NCBI GenBank assembly: GCA_902727985.1
Contig: CACVAY010000036.1
Coordinates: forward strand, 1 to 39,976
From: an uncultured Thiotrichaceae bacterium
GTDB taxonomy: Bacteria > Pseudomonadota > Gammaproteobacteria > Thiotrichales > Thiotrichaceae
Length of the DNA stretch: 39,976 nucleotides
Reading direction: 5' to 3'
Under the pieces are notes generated by a model, which worked only from the letters and a program-made list of their open reading frames with translations, ran no database searches and was not told the DNA's origin. Position 1 is the first letter of the stretch. Every line of letters starts with the position of its first letter. A program made the position numbers and the translations under genes. Below, one piece after another: positions 8,926 through 18,271 of this stretch.

Positions 8926-9507
8926 ATGGAATTGCGATCAATCCTCAGCCTGCCATGGCTGTTCACTATACTTCTTACCGCTTTGACGTTAACTGCCCTG
9001 CAATGGTTCCAAGAAGACTTATTATTTGAGCGCTCCCTGATCAATGAGGGAGAGTGGTGGCGTATCATAACAGGGAACTTTGTTCATAATAACTCTCCTC
9101 ATCTATACATGAACCTATTAGGCCTCGCCCTACTGGGTTTATTATTTAATGCGTATTTTCCCATCCGATGCTTCATTATCTCCACCATTATACTTTCGCT
9201 CCTGGTTGGCTTAGGGCTCTACTTCTATGCACCCAGGCTAGAGATGTACGTTGGTTTTTCTGGCGCTCTTTACGGCCTTTATCTCTTAGGAGCAGTCACT
9301 GCGCTCAAACATAAGGACATGATTACGGGCATTGGTATTTTCATCATCATCATCGGCAAATTGGTGTGGGATATCTTTGACCCTTCTCTTAATCAAAACA
9401 GCGCGGATCTGATTGAAATATCGATAGCCACTGAATCACATTGGCTGGGAGCAATTGGAGGTCTCATCATTGGCTTGTTCTACTTTTTTACCATGAAAAA
9501 TGATTAA
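8926..9507 (+). CDS. Rhomboid-family protease, rhombosortase-like
   Basis: Small polytopic intramembrane serine protease (193 residues, about six helices). The nucleophile motif GFSGALYG carries the catalytic Ser at about residue 113. A second-site His is in SHWLGAIGG near residue 173, and an HNNSPHLYMNLLG segment corresponds to the conserved HxxxN helix. Size and motif fit the rhombosortase subgroup, which trims the GlyGly-CTERM anchor of proteins exported by type II secretion. Its position directly divergent from gspG supports that role. No GlyGly-CTERM substrate was seen in this window. Its stop overlaps the comF start by 8 bases, so these two genes form an operon. Confidence 0.8.
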   Translation: MELRSILSLPWLFTILLTALTLTALQWFQEDLLFERSLINEGEWWRIITGNFVHNNSPHLYMNLLGLALLGLLFNAYFPIRCFIISTIILSLLVGLGLYFYAPRLEMYVGFSGALYGLYLLGAVTALKHKDMITGIGIFIIIIGKLVWDIFDPSLNQNSADLIEISIATESHWLGAIGGLIIGLFYFFTMKND

Positions 9508-10177
9508 GCTTCAAACACTACTTGAAGCAGAATGCGTTCTTTGCAAGAAAACAGCACACAGCAACCATCCTGCTCTTTGTACACACTGCAAAAACCTTCT
9601 TAACGCTTACCATTGCTGCCAACAATGCGGCAATACTCTTAAAGATGAAAATCTCAACATCTGTGGTAACTGCCAAACCACACCTCCCGCAGTTGATCAA
9701 ACTTTTTGCCTAAGCACTTATTCACCGACTGCCAGAGAACTCATCAAACAACTTAAATTCAACCAACAGCTACTCATCGCAGACAGTCTTGGAAAACTAT
9801 TGGCACAAGCTATTTACCACCAAAAAATACCATTACCTGATATCATTATCCCCGTTCCTATGCATAAAAAGCGCTTGCGTCAACGTGGTTTCAATCAAGC
9901 TCTACAAATTGCTAAGCCTGTTTCAAAACAACTATCCATTCACTTATCTAATTCGATTGCCTATCGCAGCATCTATACGCTCCCACAAACGCAGCTCAAT
10001 GCCAGCACTCGTCGCACTAATCCACAAGCCAGTTTTCATTGCAAAAAGATTTCTGGAGAACATATCGCCATTATCGACGATGTCATTACCACTGGCTCAA
10101 CTGTGAATACATTAGCAAAAATATTAAAAAAACAAGGGGCTTCGAGAGTTTCGGCTTGGGCAATTGCGCACGCGTAA
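9500..10177 (+). CDS. comF: ComF-family phosphoribosyltransferase-like protein
   Basis: ComF-type protein of 225 residues. The N-terminus carries cysteine pairs (CVLCKK, CTHCK, CCQQCG, CGNCQ) arranged as a zinc-ribbon-like module. The C-terminal half is a type I phosphoribosyltransferase fold with the PRPP-binding loop IAIIDDVITTGST near residues 190-202. Family members are implicated in natural transformation, taking incoming single-stranded DNA past the inner membrane, though the phosphoribosyl activity is not well defined. The start overlaps the previous gene by 8 bases. Confidence 0.88.
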   Translation: MIKLQTLLEAECVLCKKTAHSNHPALCTHCKNLLNAYHCCQQCGNTLKDENLNICGNCQTTPPAVDQTFCLSTYSPTARELIKQLKFNQQLLIADSLGKLLAQAIYHQKIPLPDIIIPVPMHKKRLRQRGFNQALQIAKPVSKQLSIHLSNSIAYRSIYTLPQTQLNASTRRTNPQASFHCKKISGEHIAIIDDVITTGSTVNTLAKILKKQGASRVSAWAIAHA

Positions 10178-10256
10178 CTGCATTCAAGACTCAAAAAAAG
10201 AAAAATATAGACTATATAATCTGAATATTGTCTACTTCCTGTGACGACATACCCGT

Positions 10257-10285
10257 TTGACGTCACTTTTAAAAATGAGTGTATA
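10257..10285 (+). promoter_or_regulatory. Possible promoter before yicC
   Basis: TTGACG (10257-10262), a 17-base spacer and TGTATA (10280-10285). The predicted transcription start falls at or next to the preferred yicC ATG, which would leave almost no leader, so this may be chance or imply an internal start. Confidence 0.3.
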
Positions 10286-10290
10286 TAAGC

Positions 10291-11157
10291 ATGGTAAATA
10301 GCATGACGGCGTTCTCTCTCAAAGAGGGTGCATTCGAAGGTCACACACTAGCGTGGGAAATTCGGACAGTTAATCATCGTTTTCTCGATATCAACATCAC
10401 ACTGCCAGACGCTTTTAAAGACCAAGAAAACACCTTCAGAACCGCCATCCAAAAAACCCTGAAGAGGGGCAAAATCGCTGCTCGTTTACGCCATACATCG
10501 CTCACCACACAAACACCCCAGATAGAGATCAACGAACATCTGGCTCGTGCCTTAATTGTTGCTTGCAGACAAATTGAATCCATTGCAGATAACACTGAAC
10601 CCGTTAAAGCCGTCGACATCCTGCAATGGCCAGGCGTCACATTAGAACCCAAACCGGATACTGATGTTTTAGTCGCAAAGGGAATGATGCTGCTAGAAAT
10701 CACACTGAAAGACCTCAATGAAAATCGCCAGCGTGAAGGGGCAAAATTAGCAGGGTTGATTGACCAACGCTGTGATCAAATTGCAGAACTTATTATGAAA
10801 GTGCGCAGACGCCGCCCTGAAGTGATCGCGGCACAACGAGCAAAAATTGAAGATAATCTATCGGCATTGAAAATTGAGGCCGATCAAAATCGACTTGAAC
10901 AAGAGTTTATTATCTACGCACAACGCCTTGATGTCGATGAAGAGCTTGATCGCATTATGGCGCATCTTGATGAAATCAATCTGGTACTTGAACGAAATGA
11001 ACCGATTGGTAGACGCCTTGATTTTCTTATGCAAGAACTCAACCGCGAAGCCAATACACTCTCAGCCAAATCTAATGACACAATAACCTCTCAGATTTCT
11101 GTCGATTTAAAGGTATTCATTGAGCAAATGCGTGAGCAAGTGCAAAACATCGAATAA
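10291..11157 (+). CDS. yicC: YicC-family endoribonuclease
   Basis: YicC/YloC-family protein of 289 residues, close to the E. coli length of 287. The N-terminal hallmark SMTAFS follows the start, then EIRTVNHRFLDINITLPD. The C-terminal domain (DUF1732) ends in NREANTLSAKSND...VDLKVFIEQMREQVQNIE, the conserved tail. Characterised family members act as endoribonucleases in RNA turnover. The frame can be extended to a GTG at 10279, but the ATG at 10291 gives the usual short N-terminus (MVNSMTAF). In many relatives it neighbours gmk; here it stands alone between comF and a cbpA-like gene. Confidence 0.9.
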   Translation: MVNSMTAFSLKEGAFEGHTLAWEIRTVNHRFLDINITLPDAFKDQENTFRTAIQKTLKRGKIAARLRHTSLTTQTPQIEINEHLARALIVACRQIESIADNTEPVKAVDILQWPGVTLEPKPDTDVLVAKGMMLLEITLKDLNENRQREGAKLAGLIDQRCDQIAELIMKVRRRRPEVIAAQRAKIEDNLSALKIEADQNRLEQEFIIYAQRLDVDEELDRIMAHLDEINLVLERNEPIGRRLDFLMQELNREANTLSAKSNDTITSQISVDLKVFIEQMREQVQNIE

Positions 11158-11379
11158 CCAGTGAATGATAACGATTATCGCCCAGTTACTTAGCGTCCCC
11201 GATATTTTCTGTTAACATAATCACCATATAATTAAAGAATGGGCATTATTCATGAATTTTACAGCCTCAACACTCCTGTTATGATGTTATGACATAGTGA
11301 TAGCCACTGTAGGTTTTATGCATATAACCCCCTACCTAAAAACAGAAAACATATACCAACGTTATTTTTACGAGTGATT

Positions 11380-12300
11380 ATGCAACAAAAAGATTACTAC
11401 AAAACGCTTGACCTCAAAAAAAGCGCCAGCGCCGATGACATCAAAAAGGCTTACCGACGCTTAGCCAGAAAATATCACCCTGATGTAAGCAAAGAGGCAA
11501 ACGCCGAAGAACGCTTTAAAGAAGTCTATGAAGCTTACGACGTCTTAAACGACAAAAAGAAAAGAGGCGAGTATGACGATATGCGCTCAGGTCGTGGCTC
11601 TAAAAATGGCGCGGGCTTTCAACCGCCACCAGGCTGGCAATCAGGAAACTTCGATGCTAACTTCTTCGAAGATATTATGCGTCATGATAACTCGCCACAT
11701 TCAGGCTCAAATCATGGACATGGTGCTGGCAACACCGACTTCTTTGATAACATTTTTGGCGGACAAACCCGTAATAGAGCTTCTCAAGCTGGACAGGCCA
11801 CCCCACAGGTTGCCACAGTTCCTTTAACACTAGGAGATATTTACCACGGCTCTCAACGGAAGATTCGTCTCCCCGACGGCCGTAACATCCAAGTAAAAAT
11901 ACCGAAGGGCATTGAAGAAGGACAAAAGATACGAATTTCCAATGGCCCTGGCAGAGCCGAAATCCATCTAAAAGTTAAATTACAACCTCATAAGCACTTC
12001 AAAGTTGATGGTAAAAATATACTTCTTGAGCTCCCCATCGCCCCTTGGGAAGCTGCTCTTGGTTCCATGATAACCGTCCCCACATTAGAAGGTAATGTGA
12101 ACTTAAGAATCCCGGAAGCTGTCCAAACCGGCAAGAAAATGCGACTACAGGGTCGTGGCCTGCCGGGTGATAAGCCTGGCGATCAAATTGTTACGCTAGT
12201 TATTATGACGCCTCCGGCAAAGCAAAGCGATGAGCGTGATTTTTATCGCGAAATGGAAAAAACGTTTAATTGGGATCCACGCAAAGGGATGCTTAACTAA
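11380..12300 (+). CDS. cbpA: CbpA-like DnaJ-family co-chaperone
   Basis: Type B J-domain protein of 306 residues, the same length as E. coli CbpA. The J domain (about residues 3-68) contains the HPD motif in [16 protein letters not shown], needed to stimulate DnaK ATPase. A Gly/Asn/His/Phe-rich linker follows (about 75-145), then two C-terminal substrate-binding beta-domains ([22 protein letters not shown], and [28 protein letters not shown]). There is no zinc-finger domain, so it is not DnaJ itself. I chose the ATG at 11380 over an in-frame GTG two codons upstream. No CbpM partner gene is adjacent. Confidence 0.85.
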   Translation: MQQKDYYKTLDLKKSASADDIKKAYRRLARKYHPDVSKEANAEERFKEVYEAYDVLNDKKKRGEYDDMRSGRGSKNGAGFQPPPGWQSGNFDANFFEDIMRHDNSPHSGSNHGHGAGNTDFFDNIFGGQTRNRASQAGQATPQVATVPLTLGDIYHGSQRKIRLPDGRNIQVKIPKGIEEGQKIRISNGPGRAEIHLKVKLQPHKHFKVDGKNILLELPIAPWEAALGSMITVPTLEGNVNLRIPEAVQTGKKMRLQGRGLPGDKPGDQIVTLVIMTPPAKQSDERDFYREMEKTFNWDPRKGMLN

Positions 12301-12375
12301 GTAGTGAATTTGTTTTAGCCTGCATATCCAATAAAACGTATTATCCAATTCATAACAGTTTTGGAGAACTACTGC

Positions 12376-13500
12376 ATGAAAAAACTAACCTTTCTTTTAC
12401 CCATTGCACTTGTTACTGCATTCTTTATTGGCGGGCTCACATCAACCCATGCTGGACTACCCAACCAAGTGAGCGGAAACCCCCTTCCCTCTCTTGCCGA
12501 CATGTTAGAAAATATCACCCCTGCAGTTGTCAATATTCATGCGGAAGGAAGTCAGGTAATTTATGACCCAGCAACAACTGATCCTTTTCTGAGAGAACTC
12601 TTCGGCTCACGCCAACGCGAAAAAAAGACCAAAGGCACGGGCTCTGGCATTATTGTTGATGCCCGCCAAGGCTACATCATTACTAATTCACATGTTGTTG
12701 AAGATGCCGACAATATATATGTGACTCTCAACGATAACAGGGAATTTCGTGCACAACTTATTGGGGCTGACCCACATGCTGATATCGCTGTTTTGCAGAT
12801 TTCAGGAAAAAAACTGACAGCTTTACAACTCGCCAACTCTGACAAAGTTCGGGTGGGTGACTTTGTGGTCGCTATCGGCAATCCGTACGGCATAGGTCAA
12901 TCTGTCTCCTCTGGTATTGTCAGTGCATTAGGGAGAAATAACTTAGGCATAGAGACCTATGAAAACTTTATTCAAACTGACGCCCCTATTAACCCAGGGA
13001 ATTCTGGCGGTGCATTGGTAAACCTTCATGGTGAACTCATCGGCATCAATACAGCAATTTTAGGCGGCAAAGGCGGCGGGAATGTCGGCATCGGTTTTGC
13101 TATTCCTGTCAATATGGCTGTCAACATTATGGATCAACTCGTTAACTATGGACAAGTACAGCGCGGACAGTTAGGAGTTTATGTTGAAGACTTAACCCCT
13201 CAATTCGCAAGGGAACTCAATACCACACTAACTACTGGCGCAGTCATAACGGGCATCCTAAAAGACTCCACCGCAGAGAAAGCGGGATTGATAGCAGGTG
13301 ATGTCATTACTAAAATTAATAACCGACCCATCAAGAATAGTGGTGACGTTAGAAATATTGTTGGAAACCTGCGTATCTCTACACGGATTAAGCTAACCGT
13401 CTATCGGGATGAGAAGAAGCATGCCATTACAGCAGTGATAGGTAATCAGACGAGAAGCCGAAACACCCAAAAAGAAGAATTACCCACATGGTACCGATAA
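12376..13500 (+). CDS. HtrA/Deg-family periplasmic serine protease, single PDZ
   Basis: Trypsin-fold serine protease of 374 residues acting in the cell envelope. The hydrophobic N-terminus (about residues 3-26) is a signal peptide or anchor. The catalytic triad is visible as His106 (TNSHVV), Asp136 (ADIAVL) and Ser210 (NPGNSGGAL). One PDZ domain follows (about 255-350). A single PDZ resembles DegS rather than the two-PDZ DegP/DegQ. Without RseA context I do not assign a symbol. A TGGAG ribosome site precedes the ATG at 12376. Confidence 0.88.
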   Translation: MKKLTFLLPIALVTAFFIGGLTSTHAGLPNQVSGNPLPSLADMLENITPAVVNIHAEGSQVIYDPATTDPFLRELFGSRQREKKTKGTGSGIIVDARQGYIITNSHVVEDADNIYVTLNDNREFRAQLIGADPHADIAVLQISGKKLTALQLANSDKVRVGDFVVAIGNPYGIGQSVSSGIVSALGRNNLGIETYENFIQTDAPINPGNSGGALVNLHGELIGINTAILGGKGGGNVGIGFAIPVNMAVNIMDQLVNYGQVQRGQLGVYVEDLTPQFARELNTTLTTGAVITGILKDSTAEKAGLIAGDVITKINNRPIKNSGDVRNIVGNLRISTRIKLTVYRDEKKHAITAVIGNQTRSRNTQKEELPTWYR

Positions 13501-13581
13501 AAAATATATATACCAACAGTCATTATAAAAACACCTTCAGTCGCCTATAAGAAATACTTGAAGAGAAATGTGAAGAAAGAC

Positions 13582-13609
13582 TTGCATCCATATTTAAAGT
13601 TACTATAAT
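13582..13609 (+). promoter_or_regulatory. Sigma-70 promoter of the candidate sRNA
   Basis: TTGCAT (13582-13587), a 16-base spacer and a perfect TATAAT (13604-13609). No coding region follows on this strand. The predicted start is near 13616. Confidence 0.7.
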
Positions 13610-13615
13610 TCACCC

Positions 13616-13784
13616 ATACGCAGCTTGTTAAGGCTGTGTTAATGTTCCGCACAAGGGAGAGGCCTTGTACTAGAGCTATAAGCCCGGCTCTATGCTTCTT
13701 CTGCGGATACAGATTTGGTGTCCCCAATCCAAGTCTGTTTTTTGGTCCCGGCTTTTAGACCCCCTGTTTGGCCGGGACCTTTTT
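13616..13784 (+). ncRNA. Candidate structured sRNA between the Deg protease gene and engB
   Basis: An orphan transcription unit of about 169 nt with a consensus promoter and strong terminators but no reading frame. Local hairpins are visible. ACAAGG/CCTTGT and TAGAGC/GCTCTA are both enclosed by CCGCA/TGCGG. A 10-bp stem ACAGATTTGG/CCAAGTCTGT (13709-13738, one G-U pair) follows, with a C-rich loop and a six-T run. The last hairpin, GGTCCCGGC/GCCGGGACC (13744-13779), has an ACCCCC loop and five T. It is convergent with engB, the genomic position of Spot 42 in enterobacteria and ErsA in Pseudomonas. The sequence does not look like Spot 42. C-rich loops suit pairing to ribosome-binding sites. Position is seen; homology and function are inferred. 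Confidence 0.7.
13744..13784 (+). terminator. Rho-independent terminator of the sRNA
   Basis: Perfect 9-bp GC-rich stem (13744-13752 with 13771-13779), an 18-nt loop, then TTTTT. It is preceded by another stem and T-run at 13709-13743 that could act as an earlier terminator. Confidence 0.85.
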
Positions 13785-13855
13785 AACTTCCTTCCCCCCC
13801 CTATTCAAAAGAATCTACAAATTAGCATTTAATAAACCGACATTTGCCCCCCTAC

Positions 13856-14503
13856 TTATCCATCTTGTAATATTTCTCCCTCAACAATGGGATATAACCA
13901 AGAATCCAAAACATCCAATAATTCAGGCAAGCCCTCCTTCGTATGAGCAGAAAAAAGCTGAACAGAAGTTTGCGCACCGAAATTCTTTAAATCCTTCTTC
14001 ACGGCAAACAAACTTTGATTCATCGCATTACGTTTGAGCTTATCTGCTTTGTTTAGCAAAATATGTACATGAATATTTTTGTTCTCAGCCCATTTCAACA
14101 TCATCTGGTCATACTCTTTCAAAGGATGACGGACATCCATCACCAAAATAATCCCTGTTAAAGTCCAGCGATTATTTAGGTAAGACTCAATAAAGCCTTG
14201 CCATTCCAACTTCACCTTCTCAGGCACCTTTGCATACCCATAACCCGGAAGGTCTACAAGGTATCTTCCCTCGGAAATACTGAAAAAGTTTATTAACTGT
14301 GTCCGACCTGGGGTTTTTGAGGTTCTTGCCAGTGATTTTTGCTGACATACCACGTTCATCGAACTCGACTTCCCTGCATTGGAACGTCCAGCAAAGGCAA
14401 CTTCAAAACCCAACTCAGGGGGAAGGGTTTTCTCAGTAGTCGCACTGATTGCGAACTTGGCATGTCGATAATTATTCTTCACAGTCTTCCCTTTAAATAT
14501 CAT
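13856..14503 (-). CDS. engB: Ribosome biogenesis GTPase YihA/EngB
   Basis: Essential-type GTPase of the TrmE-Era-EngA superfamily that helps mature the 50S subunit. Motifs visible: G1 GRSNAGKSS, switch/G2 TSKTPGRTQ, G3 DLPGYG, G4 NKAD and G5-like SAHTKEG. Its 215 residues fit the family. The ATG at 14503 has no clear ribosome site; a GTG seven codons in (14482), preceded by AGGGAAG, is a plausible alternative. The gene is convergent with the candidate sRNA and divergent from cytochrome c4. Confidence 0.93.
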   Translation of the reverse strand: MIFKGKTVKNNYRHAKFAISATTEKTLPPELGFEVAFAGRSNAGKSSSMNVVCQQKSLARTSKTPGRTQLINFFSISEGRYLVDLPGYGYAKVPEKVKLEWQGFIESYLNNRWTLTGIILVMDVRHPLKEYDQMMLKWAENKNIHVHILLNKADKLKRNAMNQSLFAVKKDLKNFGAQTSVQLFSAHTKEGLPELLDVLDSWLYPIVEGEILQDG

Positions 14504-14589
14504 TGTTTGCTAATACATTCATTAATATGATATATAGTTTCCCCATTTTTAACGAGTATTGCTTCTGCATTTTCTACATTTATGACATA

Positions 14590-14603
14590 TTAATGTAAAT
14601 CAA
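14590..14603 (+). promoter_or_regulatory. Candidate Fnr/Anr box upstream of cytochrome c4
   Basis: TTAATGTAAATCAA matches TTGAT-N4-ATCAA at 9 of 10 defined positions, 57-70 bases before the cytochrome start. The window encodes an Fnr-like regulator whose recognition helix suits this motif. No clear -10 box is seen at the ideal distance, so oxygen control is inferred only. Confidence 0.4.
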
Positions 14604-14659
14604 GATGTCAGCGGGCACTATCTCCAACACAATTTCTTAAGTTTATTCAGGACTACCTA

Positions 14660-15286
14660 ATGAAAAACAAACTTCTATTAATACTTGCCGGGCTAGCCAT
14701 AAGCGTTTCGACGGGAGCATTCGCTAGCACAGAAGCTTCGAAAGGTGGCGATGCAGCAAAAGGCAAGGAAAAATCCGCACCTTGTGCCGCTTGTCATGGA
14801 GCAGATGGCAACAGCGTCAACCCTGAATGGCCAAAAATCGCTGGTCAATCTGTAGCTTACATCACAAAACAACTTGAAGAGTTTAGGTCTGGCAAACGCG
14901 CCAACCCACTGATGACTCCACAAGCTGCAAACCTCAGCGATGAAGATATAGCTGATTTAGCAGCTTACTTCTCAAGCAATAAGGCTAAGCCGGGTGCTGC
15001 TAACGCAGAGATGGTTGATTTAGGACGCAAAATCTATAAAGGCGGCATTCTCTCTAAAAGCGTTGCCGCCTGTTCTGCATGTCACGGCCCCACAGGCATG
15101 GGCAACCCAGCAGCTAACTATCCACGTATCAGCGGACAGCATGCTAAATATGTTGGTTTACAACTTACTGCATTCAAAAAAGGGCACCGCGCAAACGACA
15201 ACTCATCCATGATGCGTAACGTTGCAGCAAACCTTTCTGAGAAAGAAATTGAAGCAGTATCTGAGTACATTGCAGGACTTCGTTAA
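14660..15286 (+). CDS. Diheme cytochrome c4
   Basis: Periplasmic diheme electron carrier of 208 residues. The signal peptide (about residues 1-22, ending GAFA) is followed by two cytochrome c domains with heme sites C42-A-A-C-H46 and C138-S-A-C-H142. Axial Met candidates are in NPLMTPQAANLSDED and SSMMRNVAANLSEKE, the typical c4 pattern. Such proteins pass electrons to terminal cytochrome oxidases. An AGGA ribosome site precedes the ATG. The engB / c4 / dsbA order matches that of Pseudomonas. Confidence 0.93.
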   Translation: MKNKLLLILAGLAISVSTGAFASTEASKGGDAAKGKEKSAPCAACHGADGNSVNPEWPKIAGQSVAYITKQLEEFRSGKRANPLMTPQAANLSDEDIADLAAYFSSNKAKPGAANAEMVDLGRKIYKGGILSKSVAACSACHGPTGMGNPAANYPRISGQHAKYVGLQLTAFKKGHRANDNSSMMRNVAANLSEKEIEAVSEYIAGLR

Positions 15287-15303
15287 TCGACACTTGTTGT
15301 AGA

Positions 15304-15333
15304 AAGGGTGGCTATATAGCCACCCTTTTTTTT
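15304..15333 (+). terminator. Terminator after cytochrome c4
   Basis: GGGTGGC and GCCACCC arms around a short TATATA centre, followed by eight T. A strong rho-independent terminator. Confidence 0.9.
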
Positions 15334-15453
15334 GAGAAAATTTTGCACCTAGCCAATTAATCGCTAGAATCAACCCAATCTATAAATTTGATGAGAACTT
15401 TGTGTTGTGAATAACGTCACATAGTAAACCTTGATCTGTTGAGACAATAAAAA

Positions 15454-16155
15454 ATGAGAACAACCATGACAAAATTTATCCTTCCCCTAAGCCTTATGCT
15501 GTTTGGAATAACAGGCTGCTTTTCCAGTGAAACCCAAGCTGAAGCAAATAAAGCATCAACAACAGCACCAGTTGAGAAAAAGGCATATGTTGAAGGAAAA
15601 GACTACTTTGAAATCTTTCCTGAAGTAAATACCAACAGCGCAGAGGGTAAAGTTGAAGTTGTTGAGCTTTTCTGGCTTGGTTGCCCACATTGTTATCACC
15701 TAGAACCTGCGATGGAGAGATATAAGGCATCAATGCCTGATTATGTTGAATTCAAGCAAGTCCCCGCTGTACTTAATCCTAACTGGGCTTTCCATGCAAA
15801 AGCGTTCTACACCGCTAAGTTCCTTGACCCTAACAATGAGAAAAAACTAATAACAAAAATGTTTCAAGAACTACATGAAAAGAAGAATCCTCTAGATACA
15901 CACGATAAACTGAAGAAGTTTTTTGCTGACAATGGCATCAGCGAGATGCAATTTAACAATACGTATAACTCAATGGCTGTAAGCACATCAATGAGCCAAG
16001 CAGCTTCTATCAGCAAAGCTTCTCAAGCCAACTCTGTTCCAAGCATCATTATTAACGGCAAATTCCGCACCAGCCCCTCAGTTGCTAAAGGAGAAGAAAA
16101 CCTTTTAGAAATAATGACCAGCCTTGCTGAACAAGAAAAACCAGGAGCCGAGTAA
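15454..16155 (+). CDS. dsbA: Thiol:disulfide interchange protein DsbA, possible lipoprotein
   Basis: Thioredoxin-fold oxidase introducing disulfides into exported proteins. The active site C77-P-H-C80 (FWLGCPHC) is the DsbA type, and the cis-Pro loop is SVPSIIINGKF. The N-terminus is hydrophobic and ends ITGC (Cys22), which fits a lipobox, so the protein may be membrane-anchored rather than soluble like E. coli DsbA. It has 233 residues, with an alternative ATG at 15466. It is followed with no gap by coq7 (stop TAA directly before GTG). Confidence 0.9.
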   Translation: MRTTMTKFILPLSLMLFGITGCFSSETQAEANKASTTAPVEKKAYVEGKDYFEIFPEVNTNSAEGKVEVVELFWLGCPHCYHLEPAMERYKASMPDYVEFKQVPAVLNPNWAFHAKAFYTAKFLDPNNEKKLITKMFQELHEKKNPLDTHDKLKKFFADNGISEMQFNNTYNSMAVSTSMSQAASISKASQANSVPSIIINGKFRTSPSVAKGEENLLEIMTSLAEQEKPGAE

Positions 16156-16797
16156 GTGCGGGTTTTTAACGCTTTTGACAGACTCATCAATGAAGTCGAT
16201 GCTTCTTTACGAACCCTTTTCGTAAAACCTGCAACAATGAGACCATCTCCTGCAGAACAACACAAAAATGCTATCGACTTAACGAATGCCGAGCGAATAA
16301 ATGCAGGTAGATTAATGCGCGTCAACCATTCAGGTGAAGTTGCAGCACAAGGTCTTTATCGCGCTCAAGCATTAACGGCAAGAACACCTGAGATTCGCGC
16401 TCAGATGCAACACTCTTCTGATGAAGAAAATGAACACCTTAATTGGTGTGAAACGCGTATTGATGCCTTAGGCACACACAAAAGCTACCTAAACCCATTA
16501 TGGTACTGGGGCTCATTTGCCATAGGAAGCATTGCAGGAAAAGCTGGTGACCGCTGGAGCTTAGGCTTTGTAAAAGAGACTGAAGATCAAGTGGTCAGAC
16601 ATCTCAATCAACACCTTACACAACTCCCAGCAAACGATATTGAAGACCTAGCTGTCGTGAAAAAGATGAAAGCAGACGAGCAACATCACGCGAATGTTGC
16701 AGCATCTTCCGGTGCCAGTCGTTTGCCACTAATCGTTCGCAAAGTGTTCATGCCCGTAACCGCAAAAGTAATGACGACGCTTAGCTATCGATTGTAG
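16156..16797 (+). CDS. coq7: Demethoxyubiquinone (3-demethoxyubiquinol) hydroxylase Coq7
   Basis: Diiron carboxylate monooxygenase catalysing the last hydroxylation of the ubiquinone ring, an alternative to UbiF. Iron ligands are visible: Glu in HSGEVAAQGLY, ExxH in SDEENEHLNW, Glu in VKETEDQVVRH and ExxH in KADEQHHAN. Length is 213 residues. It begins with GTG at 16156 immediately after the dsbA stop, so translation is likely coupled. The nearby ubiK gene also serves ubiquinone synthesis. Confidence 0.93.
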   Translation: MRVFNAFDRLINEVDASLRTLFVKPATMRPSPAEQHKNAIDLTNAERINAGRLMRVNHSGEVAAQGLYRAQALTARTPEIRAQMQHSSDEENEHLNWCETRIDALGTHKSYLNPLWYWGSFAIGSIAGKAGDRWSLGFVKETEDQVVRHLNQHLTQLPANDIEDLAVVKKMKADEQHHANVAASSGASRLPLIVRKVFMPVTAKVMTTLSYRL

Positions 16798-16827
16798 AAG
16801 CTAGGTATTTAGAAGACTTACAAACGC

Positions 16828-16851
16828 GAAGCCCTTTTTATTAAGGGCTTC
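16828..16851. terminator. Hairpin between convergent coq7 and ubiK
   Basis: Perfect 9-bp stem GAAGCCCTT/AAGGGCTTC with a 6-nt loop. It sits between converging genes, but T-runs on either side are poor, so termination strength is uncertain. Confidence 0.5.
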
Positions 16852-16859
16852 TTAGTATC

Positions 16860-17114
16860 TTAGGCTTCTCCTTTGATGCTTTCTTCCAGCTCTTGTACCC
16901 GTTTTTCAAGCGCCTCTACTTTTTCCCGCGTTCTTAACAAAACAGCATTTTGAATATCAAACTCTTCACGCGTCACTACATTCAACTGTTTTAGCCCACC
17001 TTCGAGACCCAAGCGAATATTCTGCTCAACATCATTTTTTAATTGATTAGCTGATTCTGGGAACAATGCAGATAGTCGATTGACCAAACCATCAAGCGGA
17101 TCTTTTCCATTCAT
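16860..17114 (-). CDS. ubiK: Ubiquinone biosynthesis accessory factor UbiK (YqiC/BMFP family)
   Basis: Small coiled-coil protein of 84 residues. The N-terminus (DGLVNRLSALFPESANQLKNDVEQNIRLGLEGGLKQLNVVTREEFD) matches the BMFP/YqiC family. The C-terminus is a heptad-rich coiled coil (VLLRTREKVEALEKRVQELEESIK) that supports trimerisation. UbiK works with UbiJ in the soluble ubiquinone-synthesis complex under aerobic conditions. It faces coq7, another ubiquinone gene. Confidence 0.9.
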   Translation of the reverse strand: MNGKDPLDGLVNRLSALFPESANQLKNDVEQNIRLGLEGGLKQLNVVTREEFDIQNAVLLRTREKVEALEKRVQELEESIKGEA

Positions 17115-17192
17115 AATTTTCTAGTCTAGGTTAGTCCAATAATGCCATGTAGTTTAGCATCAACATCCACCATGATATATTTTCTGACGTGA

Positions 17193-18194
<1,002 letters not shown>

Positions 18195-18227
18195 TCCGAA
18201 AAGGTAAATAAGCTCAATAAAACAGCA

Positions 18228-18259
18228 ACAGGGATCAATCTAACACCCAAAATCCCTGT
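18228..18259. terminator. Hairpin between hemF and the S8 peptidase gene
   Basis: ACAGGGAT/ATCCCTGT arms with a 16-nt loop between two converging genes. There is no T-run on either side, so a terminator role is weakly supported. Confidence 0.35.
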
Positions 18260-18271
18260 GGCGATTCTTCA

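Noticed and set aside
13616-13784. 6S RNA, tmRNA or tRNA identity for the engB-side RNA
   Set aside because: No 6S-type central bubble or conserved blocks, no tRNA-like acceptor or CCA end, and no tag reading frame were seen.
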